Positions 55,901-64,000 of a stretch of 64,000 bases of DNA are shown piece by piece. The notes under the pieces were generated by a model. That model ran no database searches. It saw only the letters and a program-made list of their open reading frames with translations, and was not told where the DNA came from. Position 1 is the stretch's first letter. Each line of letters opens with the position of its first letter. A program made the translations under genes and the position numbers. Origin of the DNA: Hordeum vulgare subsp. vulgare. Taxonomy: Eukaryota > Streptophyta > Magnoliopsida > Poales > Poaceae. Location: contig NC_058524.1 of assembly GCF_904849725.1 (NCBI RefSeq), positions 490,427,763-490,491,762 on the forward strand, given 5' to 3'.

Positions 55901-57101
55901 GTGTGACGAAGTACACCCCTGCAGGGTTATGATCTATTCGAATAGCCGCGCCCGCGGATATGGACTACTTGGAGACATATGTTGTTCATAGATAACTTCA
56001 ATGGCTACTCATAAAATTGTCAAGATAAGCGTGAGTGTCGTGGACGGCATTTCCGTATGGAGACGGAATGATTCCACGATAGTGTATTGTTGTGGTGTTA
56101 GTGGACTCGTGTGCGAGAAATCAAGTTGTCAAAACTAATTTAAAAAAAACAAGTTGTCTAGCCACGAGTCAAATGCTGGCTTCCCGCATGAAACCCCACA
56201 ATACCTTTTGATACCTTGCATGAGTAGTTAGTTCTCCTAAAGTCTTGCTGAGTACCTTCGTACTCATGTTTGCTTAATAAATGTTGCAGAGGTTGCTAAT
56301 GACCCTAATGGAGGGTTCTTCGTAGACATCGACGACGACGAGTAGCTGGTGTCCCAGCTACGATCTGGCCCTACGTCGGCTCTGTAGTATAGTCAGGCCA
56401 CGTGCCTACTAGTTGCCCTGTCTGTACCCAGACAGTTTATAACTCTTCCGCTGGCTTGTATTGTATGACTGCTATTATGGGTCGTGAGACCCTTAATGTG
56501 TAATATTATGTGTGTGGCTCTTCCGAGCCTCTTAAATAAAGGTTGTATGTTTATGGTTATGTTGTGATGCCATCGATGTATCTATACATATCGGTATGCC
56601 ATGCGTACGTGTGTCGTACTTGATATGTATGGGGTTCGATTACCTAGTCATGAACTTTAGTAGCACCCCTTACAAGGAAATGCCCCTTTGTGATCCAACG
56701 AGCCTTGGTAGTTCGCTACTGCTCCGGATACATTGGTTGACCGGCATGTGTCCTTCTTAGCTGCTATGTCTGTCCCCTTTGGGGAAATTTCACGCGATGT
56801 AATGGAGTCCTTGTAGCTTGCTACGACTCGTCTACATTCGCTGATGACCGACACCTGCTTTGTTGGGTCATGTATGCCTGTCCTTGTGCGGTACTGCCAC
56901 TTTGGTTTATGACTAGACATGTCGATCCGGGTTCTTTGACATTGGATTGCTAGCGACACCTATTGCATACGTGAGTCAAAAGACGCAAACGGTCCCGGCT
57001 AAGGTAAGGCTGCAGCCGTGGAGTTAACCGTGCGTGAGACCACAAAGAGATGCGATGTGTTACAGGCTGGATTCCTATGGCTTAGGATCGGGGTCCCGAC
57101 A
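52944..57101 (+). repeat. 5' LTR of element N
   Basis: It is 4158 bp, from TGTCACATCC to GGGTCCCGACA. The first 500 bp are AT-rich, 53430-54480 is very GC- and CpG-rich, and the rest is mixed. AATAAA at 56535-56540 is a candidate poly(A) signal. A GCAG acceptor-like site near 56288 is followed by a short open frame ending in DDDE and TAG (56343-56345). The antisense frames in the GC-rich part are compositional and not genes. Confidence 0.93.
56535..56540 (+). terminator. Candidate poly(A) signal in element N LTR
   Basis: AATAAA lies in an AT-rich context about 560 bp before the LTR end. It would mark the R/U5 side. Position-based inference only. Confidence 0.45.
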
Positions 57102-57105
57102 GCGT

Positions 57106-57121
57106 TGGTATCGGAGCCTGA
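57106..57121 (+). other. Primer binding site of element N
   Basis: TGGTATCGGAGCCTGA lies four bases after the LTR end. It is a Met-tRNA-type site as used by Tekay-like Gypsy elements. Confidence 0.85.
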
Positions 57122-57536
57122 CTGACTGTAGGATTACTAAGCCAAACTGGTCGAAGTTGAGTCTAGAATTGCTTTAGTTATATATAAGGGAATTTTTTGT
57201 GGAAGGGAACGTAAGATTCTTGTTCTCTTCTCAAGTTATTCTATTCTGGTCATCCTCGTCTTTTCTGCGGGAATTAAGGACTAGGTTACTCATCTTCTCC
57301 TAGGCTCGTGTTTCTGATCGGTAGATTATAGGACTACGGGTCGAGAGATATTGGGTTTCTTTTATTCCTAGGAAGCAGGAAGTAAGTTTGGTGACCAGAG
57401 AATTGAACTTGATAGTTGAGTGGTTACGCTATTCCACTTTGGGTTGTCTCAAATTTGTTTTGAGCATTTACAGCCGTTATGCTGCCCAATTTTGCATTCA
57501 GAGCTCTAATGCTTTTGCATTACTCTCTATTTACAG
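57122..57536 (+). other. Leader of element N before the accessory ORF
   Basis: About 415 bp between primer site and the accessory ORF; no gene or clear structure seen. A second non-coding gap of 325 bp lies at 58311-58635 between the accessory ORF and gag-pol. Confidence 0.5.
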
Positions 57537-58310
57537 ATGCCTGGCCGTCCTTCTCGTCAGGTGGTACGTTTGACCAGGTGCATTGATGTACCGGGTTATA
57601 CGGCCATGCTGGTCAGGGTGATGTCGGTGTGCGGTTACCGCTGGTACCCCGAGTACACGGTAGAGGAACAGTACCGAGACTTCAACCAGAGCCAGTACAT
57701 CTGCACTGTTAGGGTATTGCCAGACTACCCTGGAGCGGAGAAGCCAATCCATTGGTCCTATGGGTTGGGAGTCACTGTTGACATGGCAGTACAAGATGCT
57801 GCCTATTCAATGCTGACTATTATGAGAGCGAGACATGCACTGCTGCAGAATTCAGAGTTCTGCTATGTTCCGGCCTCTCAGTCTGGTGAAGAGGGATACC
57901 TCAGTGGAGTCTATTTTGATTCTTCTATGGAGGATCCACTTCTAAATTCCACTATTGAGATGCTAGAGAACAGAGACAAGGATGCTCGTGCTCTCCGCAT
58001 GGAGCTTTATGCTACCCGTGCCCGTCTGTGGACAGCTTTGACGCAGCTGGCACCGGTAGTCCAGACAGGGTATGGAGAGATGGAGATGCTGAATCCTGTT
58101 AGGACCCATCTTCCGGCTCACGTTGACTGGCCAGCTATAGGAGGAGTCACACCTCTTCGGGGACCCCTCTTACCACCAGTCAGGGGACCAAGGCCACATC
58201 CGTGTCCTTATGGATCCCAGGGATCTCAGGCTAGAGTGTTTCCTGATCCGCAGGTTGAGCTTCCAGGTCATGGAGGTAATCTCTATGAGATGTTCTATGC
58301 GGATGCCTGA
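57537..58310 (+). CDS. Leader ORF of element N, unknown protein with dsRBD-like pattern
   Basis: An intact 257-residue reading placed between the primer site and gag, in a different frame from gag-pol. It starts MPGRPSRQVVRL and ends at TGA 58308-58310. Residues about 35-105 show the spacing of a double-stranded-RNA-binding fold: YPEY, then YICTVRVL (strand), then YGLGVTVDMAVQDAAYSML. The last resembles the GxGxSxxxAxxxAAxxxL helix, but the RNA-contacting lysines are absent. The middle part is helical (EMLENRDKDARALRMEL) and the end is Pro/Gly-rich. Similar leader proteins occur in other grass Gypsy elements, from memory. It could bind RNA or act in protein contacts. Expression would need reinitiation, splicing or its own mRNA. 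Confidence 0.7.
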   Translation: MPGRPSRQVVRLTRCIDVPGYTAMLVRVMSVCGYRWYPEYTVEEQYRDFNQSQYICTVRVLPDYPGAEKPIHWSYGLGVTVDMAVQDAAYSMLTIMRARHALLQNSEFCYVPASQSGEEGYLSGVYFDSSMEDPLLNSTIEMLENRDKDARALRMELYATRARLWTALTQLAPVVQTGYGEMEMLNPVRTHLPAHVDWPAIGGVTPLRGPLLPPVRGPRPHPCPYGSQGSQARVFPDPQVELPGHGGNLYEMFYADA

Positions 58311-58635
58311 GCTATGAGCGGAAGGATAGTATGGTAGTAGCCGTATGTTCACAGTCCTGCGTGACTTGTGGAGTATGGTAGTAATGTGAAACGAATTCCG
58401 GAGGCCTAGATAAATAATGTATAGGAAGCTTGTAAGCCTCTGATGAGTAGTTCCACCATTTCAGTAGTTTGCTCTTCGAGTAAGTTTGTACTGAACTATG
58501 TAAGGGTGTGTATGAACCATGGTGTATATATAGCAGTTGCTTGTTACCATGTTGTTCGGATATTCATTTCCGCATTCCGTGTGTTCAGTACATTCTTAAT
58601 CCATAGTTAGTATTGATATGATATTGGTCTAAGCT

Positions 58636-61600
58636 ATGAGTTTGTTTGTCAGGATGGTGTTCACCAGGTTGAACCGTGCCCCTGCTCATGAGCAAGGTGA
58701 GGGTAGTCAAGCGTCGCAGGAAGACCTGCCTCACCCACCTTCTCTGGTAGAAGTGATGCTTGAGGCAGAAAGAAACAAAAGGGAGACCAACCGACTGCTA
58801 GAGCGTATTGAGCAGAATACGGCTCGACAGCCTAGGAATGCTGCAGTGTCCCTCAATGACTTTGTGAAGCTGAATCCTCCAAAGTTCCATCATTCCGTCG
58901 ATCCCCTCGACGCTGATGACTGGCTGTGCAGCATTTCACGCAAGATTCGCTCTGCGAATGTGTCTAAGGCCGACAAGGTGACCTTTGCGGCGTATTTCCT
59001 GGAGGGACCCGCCAATCTGTGGTGGGAGAATTTTGAAGCTATGCGTCCCGCTGAACCAGTGGCCACGTGGGCAGACTTCAGCGCAGCTTTCCGTCTGCAC
59101 CATATTCCAGAGGGCCTGATGGACAGAAAGAGAGAGGAGTTCTGTGCCTTCACTCAGGGCAAGTTGTCTGTGGATGCCTATAGCCGCGAGTTCGGTAACC
59201 TCGCCCGCCATGCAACAGAGGAGGTGTCTACTGACGCCAAGAAGCAAGCAAGATTCCGTAAGGGTCTGAGCCCTGAGCTCCGTCGAGACCTGCGCCTCCA
59301 TGAGTGTGCAAGCTTTCAAGCCCTAGTCAACAAAGCGATCAGTGCGAAGACTGGTCATACTGACTTCGAAGCCACAAGGAAGCACTCCCGTGACTTTGGC
59401 TCGTCTTCTGGTTCCGCATTTCCAAAACGCAGGCTGTGGGTTCCGAACAGTTCTCTGCCGCCAAGATACACTCCGAGGCCAGCCTACGTGGCGCCTCAGA
59501 CGAATCAGGCCAACCCTCCATCAAAAGCTTATGGTGGTCCAGCTAGCAATGCTGCACCACGTGCCAACCAGGTGATATGCTACAAGTGTGGAGAACCAGG
59601 GCATTATTCCCGTGAGTGTCCTCAGAATGTGGGTGCCAAGCAACCCGGAAAGTCCGTCGGGCAGGCCAAGTCGGGCAAAGCGTTTTATGTGAAGCCAACT
59701 CCTGCACGTGGCCGTGTGAACTATGTGTTAGCAGAAGAAGCTGCAGAGGATCCCGACGTCATGCTGGGTACGCTTCTTGTTAATCATCACCCAGCGTCCG
59801 TTCTCTTTGACACTGGGTCTTCTCATTCCTTCATTTCAGAAAGTTATGCACAGTTGCATAACATGTCTTTTTGTGATATGCCAATCCCATTGGTTGTCCA
59901 AACCCCTGGTAGTAAATGGAAAACCTCTAGGATAACCTATGATAATGAAATTCTAGTAGACATGCTAGTTTTTCTAGCCTCATTGATAGCATTGAAATCT
60001 TCGGATATTAATATCATCTTGGGCATGGACTGGATGTCAGCTCACTATGCCAAGATTGATACTCACTCTAGAAATGTCCAGCTTACCCATCCCTCGGGTG
60101 AGATAGTAAATGTCTCTACTCGAGTTGCCAAATGCCAACTCTATTCCCTAAATGCCAACCCTCTTCCGGAACTTGAAGACATTCCGGTAGTCCGTGACTT
60201 CCCGGATGTTTTTCCAGAGGAACTGCCAGGAATTCCACCTGACAGAGATGTAGAGTTTGTGATAGATCTTGTTCCGGGAACTGTCCCAATAGCCAGAAGA
60301 CCTTATAAGATGGCACCCCTAGAGCTAGCCGAACTGAAGAAGCAATTAGATGAGGCCTTGAACAAAGGTTTCATTCGTCCTAGCTCTTCTCCTTGGGCTT
60401 GTCCCGTCCTCTTCGTTAAGAAGAAAGACGGAACGGATCGGATGGTTGTAGATTACCGACCAGTTAACCTGGTCACCATAAAGAACAAGTATCCGCTCCC
60501 CAGGATCAACGACCTGTACGATCAGCTTGCTGGATCCTCAGTCTTCTCCAAAATGGATTTGAGGTTGGGATACCATCAAATCAAGATTAAGAACGGGGAC
60601 ATTCCAAAAACGGCCTTTGTTACTCGTTATGGCCAATATGAGTACACCGTTATGTCCTTCGGTTTAACCAATGCCCCAGCCACCTTCTCTCGACTGATGA
60701 ATTCAATCTTTATGCAGTATTTGGATAAATTCGTCGTAGTATACCTCGATGATATTCTCATCTACTCAAAGAATGAACAAGAACATGCCGAGCATCTAAG
60801 GCTGGTATTGACGAAACTTCGAGAGCATCGCCTTTATGCCAAATTTTCAAAATGTGAATTCTGGTTACCAGAAGTGACCTTTCTAGGCCACGTAATCTCT
60901 GGTAAGGGTATTGCTGTCAATCCCGAGAGAGTTCAAGCTGTCCTTGATTGGACTCAACCTGAATCGGTTAAGCAAGTTAGGAGTTTTCTTGGTCTAGCGA
61001 GCTATTGTCGCCGCTTCGTCGAGAATTTCTCCAAGGTTGCAAAGCCTCTGACTGAACTCCTCAAGAAGGATAAAAAGTTCGAGTGGACCCCACAGTGTGA
61101 GCATAGTTTTCAGGAACTGAAAAGACGCCTGACTTCCGCACCTGTGTTGCTACCACCAGATTTTTCTAAGGACTTTGTTATCTATTGCGACGCCTCGCGA
61201 CAAGGATTAGGTTGCATTCTCATGCAAGATCGTCATGTGATCGCATACGCATCTCGACAGTTGCGTCCACATGAGGATAATTATCCCACACATGACCTTG
61301 AGCTTGCAGCTATGGTCCATGCACTAAAAACCTGGCGACATTACCTTCTGGGTAATCGTTGCGAAATATTCACTGATCACCAAAGTCTGAAATATATCTT
61401 CACCCAGCCGGATTTGAATCTCAGGCAAAGACGGTGGGTTGAGTTGATCTCGGATTACGACTTAGGGATAACTTACACCCCGGGGAAGGCCAATGTTATG
61501 GCCGATGCACTAAGTCGTAAATCTTATTGTAACAATTTGATGCTACAACAAGGTCAACCACTTCTCCATGAGGACTTTCGGAAGTTGAATCTTCATATTG

Positions 61601-63090
61601 TTCCTCAAGGATTCCTTTCTACCCTGGTGGCGAAGCCTACTCTTAAGGATCAAATTATAGCTGGCCAAAAGCGTGACAAGGGTATATCACGGAACAAGGA
61701 GAATATTTTTAGCGGAAACGCTAAAGAATTTTCCATGATTCATCAAGGTGTGGTGTTCTTCCAGAATCGTTTAGTGGTTCCTAAGAACCCACATCTAAGG
61801 CAGTTAATCCTTAAGGAGGCTCATGATTCCCCTCTCACCATTCATCCCGGTAGTACTAAGATGTATCAGGACCTACGCCAGAGGTTCTGGTGGACTAGGA
61901 TGAAGAGAGAAACTGTTGAGTTCGTTGCTAACTGCAATGTTTGTCGTCGAGTTAAGGCAGAACATCAAAGGCCTGCTGGCACCCTTCAACCTTTAGCTAT
62001 TCCTGAATGGAAATGGGATAAAGTTAGCATGGATTTCATTACCGGATTTCCCAAGACCAAGAAAGGAAATAATGCTATCTTTGTGGTCATTGACCGTCTT
62101 TCCAAAGTGGCTCATATTCTTCCTGTTCGTGAGAGTATAACAGCTAGCCAGCTAGCAGAGTTATATATCTCTCGAATAGTGTCTCTTCATGGTGTTCCCC
62201 TGGAAATTAACTCGGACCGTGGAAGTATCTTTACTTCTCGCTTCTGGGAAAGTTTTCAGAATGCCATGGGGACTCACTTATCTTTTAGCACTGCTTTCCA
62301 TCCCCAATCAAGTGGTCAAGTAGAAAGAGTGAATCAAATTCTAGAAGATATGCTCCGAGCTTGTGTTATATCGTTCGGTATGAATTGGGAGAAGTGTCTT
62401 CCATTCGCCGAATTCGCTTATAACAACAGTTATAAATCAAGCTTGGGCAAAGCCCCTTTTGAAGTTCTCTATGGACGAAGATGTCGAACACCTCTTAATT
62501 GGTCAAAAACCGGAGAGAGGCAACTCTTTGGCCCGGACATGATCCAGGATGCAGAAGAGCAGGTTCGCATTATTCGTGAAAAGTTGAAAACAGCCCAGTC
62601 TCGTCAAAAGAGCCAATATGATCGTCATCATAAGGCTGTGACCTTTGAAGTTGACGAGAAGGCTTACCTTCGGGTTACACCTTTGAATGGTACCCATCGA
62701 TTCGGTATCAAGGGCAAATTGGCTCCTCGTTACATTGGACCTTTTCGCATTCTTGCCAAACGAGGAGAAGTTGCCTACCAGTTGGAACTTCCTCCGCATC
62801 TTTCCAAGGTTCATGATGTTTTCCACGTCTCGCAACTCACGCGTTGCTTTTCGGATCCTATCCGTGAAGTGGACCACGAAACGCTTGATCTACAAGATAA
62901 CCTTTCTTACCGAGAATACCCCGTGCGTATTCTTGATCAAGCTGAGCGTACCACTCGACGTCGAAACCTCAAGTTTCTTAAAGTTCAATGGTCAAATCAT
63001 TCTGAAAAGGAGGTAACTTGGGAAAGAGAGGATCGTCTCCGACTCGAATATCCTGCATTATTCCCGACGACTTCTAAATCTCGGGACTAG
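58636..63090 (+). CDS. Tekay-type chromovirus gag-pol polyprotein, intact
   Basis: One reading of 1484 residues makes capsid and all enzymes, with no stop or frameshift. In order: gag (LWWENFEAM, about 130); CCHC knuckle [14 protein letters not shown] (315-328); protease [10 protein letters not shown] with Asp392; RT with [29 protein letters not shown] and YLDD (703-706); RNase H with [11 protein letters not shown] (Asp852) and TDHQSLKY; integrase zinc domain (about 1064-1110) and core with D1133, D1194 and E1230 (35 residues apart); and a chromodomain (about 1425-1477, [11 protein letters not shown] and [11 protein letters not shown]). The last can direct integration to marked chromatin. MVFTRLNR seven codons later is an alternative start. 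The order is Gypsy. It ends 22 bp before the 3' LTR. Confidence 0.95.
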   Translation: MSLFVRMVFTRLNRAPAHEQGEGSQASQEDLPHPPSLVEVMLEAERNKRETNRLLERIEQNTARQPRNAAVSLNDFVKLNPPKFHHSVDPLDADDWLCSISRKIRSANVSKADKVTFAAYFLEGPANLWWENFEAMRPAEPVATWADFSAAFRLHHIPEGLMDRKREEFCAFTQGKLSVDAYSREFGNLARHATEEVSTDAKKQARFRKGLSPELRRDLRLHECASFQALVNKAISAKTGHTDFEATRKHSRDFGSSSGSAFPKRRLWVPNSSLPPRYTPRPAYVAPQTNQANPPSKAYGGPASNAAPRANQVICYKCGEPGHYSRECPQNVGAKQPGKSVGQAKSGKAFYVKPTPARGRVNYVLAEEAAEDPDVMLGTLLVNHHPASVLFDTGSSHSFISESYAQLHNMSFCDMPIPLVVQTPGSKWKTSRITYDNEILVDMLVFLASLIALKSSDINIILGMDWMSAHYAKIDTHSRNVQLTHPSGEIVNVSTRVAKCQLYSLNANPLPELEDIPVVRDFPDVFPEELPGIPPDRDVEFVIDLVPGTVPIARRPYKMAPLELAELKKQLDEALNKGFIRPSSSPWACPVLFVKKKDGTDRMVVDYRPVNLVTIKNKYPLPRINDLYDQLAGSSVFSKMDLRLGYHQIKIKNGDIPKTAFVTRYGQYEYTVMSFGLTNAPATFSRLMNSIFMQYLDKFVVVYLDDILIYSKNEQEHAEHLRLVLTKLREHRLYAKFSKCEFWLPEVTFLGHVISGKGIAVNPERVQAVLDWTQPESVKQVRSFLGLASYCRRFVENFSKVAKPLTELLKKDKKFEWTPQCEHSFQELKRRLTSAPVLLPPDFSKDFVIYCDASRQGLGCILMQDRHVIAYASRQLRPHEDNYPTHDLELAAMVHALKTWRHYLLGNRCEIFTDHQSLKYIFTQPDLNLRQRRWVELISDYDLGITYTPGKANVMADALSRKSYCNNLMLQQGQPLLHEDFRKLNLHIVPQGFLSTLVAKPTLKDQIIAGQKRDKGISRNKENIFSGNAKEFSMIHQGVVFFQNRLVVPKNPHLRQLILKEAHDSPLTIHPGSTKMYQDLRQRFWWTRMKRETVEFVANCNVCRRVKAEHQRPAGTLQPLAIPEWKWDKVSMDFITGFPKTKKGNNAIFVVIDRLSKVAHILPVRESITASQLAELYISRIVSLHGVPLEINSDRGSIFTSRFWESFQNAMGTHLSFSTAFHPQSSGQVERVNQILEDMLRACVISFGMNWEKCLPFAEFAYNNSYKSSLGKAPFEVLYGRRCRTPLNWSKTGERQLFGPDMIQDAEEQVRIIREKLKTAQSRQKSQYDRHHKAVTFEVDEKAYLRVTPLNGTHRFGIKGKLAPRYIGPFRILAKRGEVAYQLELPPHLSKVHDVFHVSQLTRCFSDPIREVDHETLDLQDNLSYREYPVRILDQAERTTRRRNLKFLKVQWSNHSEKEVTWEREDRLRLEYPALFPTTSKSRD

Positions 63091-63095
63091 ATTCT

Positions 63096-63112
63096 TTTGA
63101 GTGGGGGTGAGT
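63096..63112 (+). other. Polypurine tract of element N
   Basis: A TTTTGAGTGGGGGTGAG stretch lies directly before the 3' LTR start (TGTCACAT at 63113), the standard plus-strand primer position. Confidence 0.8.
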
Positions 63113-64000
63113 TGTCACATCCCTAACCCTTACCCAAGATAACATTGTGCTCATGTCTTCTTGCATTTGCATCCAAGAAGTTTCAACAAAAACAACAAGG
63201 TGGCAAAGGAAAAACTCAAAACCCTAGCCACCATTTCAATTAAAGGAAATTTCAACTAGTTCAAAATCAATGAACCCAAAATGGCCTCAAGAAATGTTCA
63301 AACTTTCTGATAAATCATGAAAGTAAATGAGCATTGGAGAAAACTATTTTCTTGACACTTTAAGCATTTTAAATAAATGCAAAAGCCACTGGTTTCAAAT
63401 TTAAAAATTGAAATCAGAAACTATAATTTTCCAAAAATGTTGAAAGTCTTGGAAATGAGTGGGGATATTATAACAAATATTTCAGGAGGTCTAAGATAGT
63501 TTTTACTTTTTGTTTTGGAGCTGAAATAATTAGCAAAGCAATAAATAGCAAAACAGAAAAACAAAAACAGAAGAAAAAGGAAAAGAGTTACCTGTCGCCC
63601 AAGCCAGGCCCGGCCCATCTCCCCGCTCGTCCCCTCCCTCGCGCCAGTAGGCAGCAGGAGGTGGCCGCCGCCTCCTCCGGCGCGGCCACGCACCTGCGTG
63701 CCTGCCTGGCCGCCGGTTCGCGCTGGCGACGACGGGGATAAGCTCCCCAGAGCTTCCCCTATCCATTCCCCGCCTCGGTTCTTCCCCTCCTCCCGGATCC
63801 CCTCCTTCTCCCTGCTGCCGCCATGAGAGCCGAGCTCGAGCTCGAGCTGGCCGTGCCCCTGGCCATAGGAACCCCTCCCAGAGCACGCCATTAGCTCCGC
63901 CTCGTCGCCCTGGTCGTCTCTGTAGAAGCCGAAGCCTCCTCGAGCCCTGCAACGCCCGCAACACCGTCGTCTTCCTCCTCCGGCCGCCGGACCTCTCCCG
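63113..64000 (+). repeat. 3' LTR of element N (cut by window end)
   Basis: 888 bp are visible, aligning with 52944-53831 without indels of note and with about 15 substitutions by eye. The rest, about 3.3 kb, and the right TSD lie outside. Confidence 0.93.

Larger units (their letters stand above)
52944..64000 (+). mobile_element. Element N: Tekay-type chromovirus, coding-intact, right end outside window
   Basis: It has long LTRs (5' LTR 52944-57101, 3' LTR from 63113), a Met-tRNA primer site, a leader ORF, an unbroken gag-pol with a chromodomain, and a PPT. In the 888 bp of 3' LTR visible I count about 15 substitutions against the 5' LTR, so it is young. It interrupts element M. The five bases before it are CAACC; the matching TSD copy lies outside the window. 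Confidence 0.93.

Overview
The window is a typical piece of a large grass genome of the Triticeae type (wheat, Aegilops, barley or rye). It is packed with nested LTR retrotransposons, including an Angela/BARE/WIS-type Copia element and long-LTR Gypsy elements. The only ordinary host gene I can support is a two-exon cytochrome P450 of the CYP84A (ferulate/coniferaldehyde 5-hydroxylase) family at 44108-46233. Nothing is prokaryotic, and there are no rRNA, tRNA or CRISPR features I can defend. Family names other than broad clades come from memory of Triticeae repeats and are tentative.

Layout. For reference I letter the elements A to N. A (1-8574, +) is an Angela-type Copia element whose 5' LTR is cut by the window edge. 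It sits in B (8575-13203, -), an Athila-type Gypsy element reduced to LTR plus gag-protease. B sits in the 3' LTR of C (13204-about 15960, -), the 3' end of a second Athila family. C abuts D, a minus-strand BARE/WIS-type Copia 5' end (about 15975-16509 and 36192-37919). D's LTR is split by E (16510-36191, +, TSD GAGAT), a pol-less Athila-type element. E is itself split by F (22200-32352, +, TSD CTCGT), a full-length but decayed Athila-type element of the same family as C. G and H (37920-39712) are SIRE/Maximus-type Copia debris. I (40007-43273) is a complete hAT transposon with an 8-bp TSD. J is the P450 gene with a Stowaway MITE in its intron. K (47253-49806) is a PIF/Harbinger-type fragment carrying a Myb/NAM-like ORF and an unrelated 187-bp MITE with an 8-bp TSD. 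L (49807-50397) is an Athila-type LTR fragment cut by M (50398-52943, -), the 3' end of a BARE-like Copia element. M is cut by N (52944-window end, +), a young, coding-intact Tekay-type chromovirus with LTRs of about 4.16 kb.

What works together. Within each retroelement the parts form one replication unit: LTR promoter, tRNA primer site, gag, protease, RT/RNase H, integrase, PPT, LTR. N looks able to make all its proteins. A, D, F and M are broken, and E and B have no polymerase or integrase, so they would have needed proteins from relatives such as F.

The strongest non-routine signals are these. (1) A GC-rich two-tier hairpin recurs in the U3 of all the Athila-type LTRs, with paired substitutions between families. 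(2) A U3-like module with the same hairpin lies inside E and F just upstream of their extra third ORF. (3) A second PPT-like copy lies just downstream of that ORF. (4) A leader ORF in N has a dsRBD-like sequence pattern. (5) The CYP84A copy is divergent at substrate-recognition and haem-motif positions.
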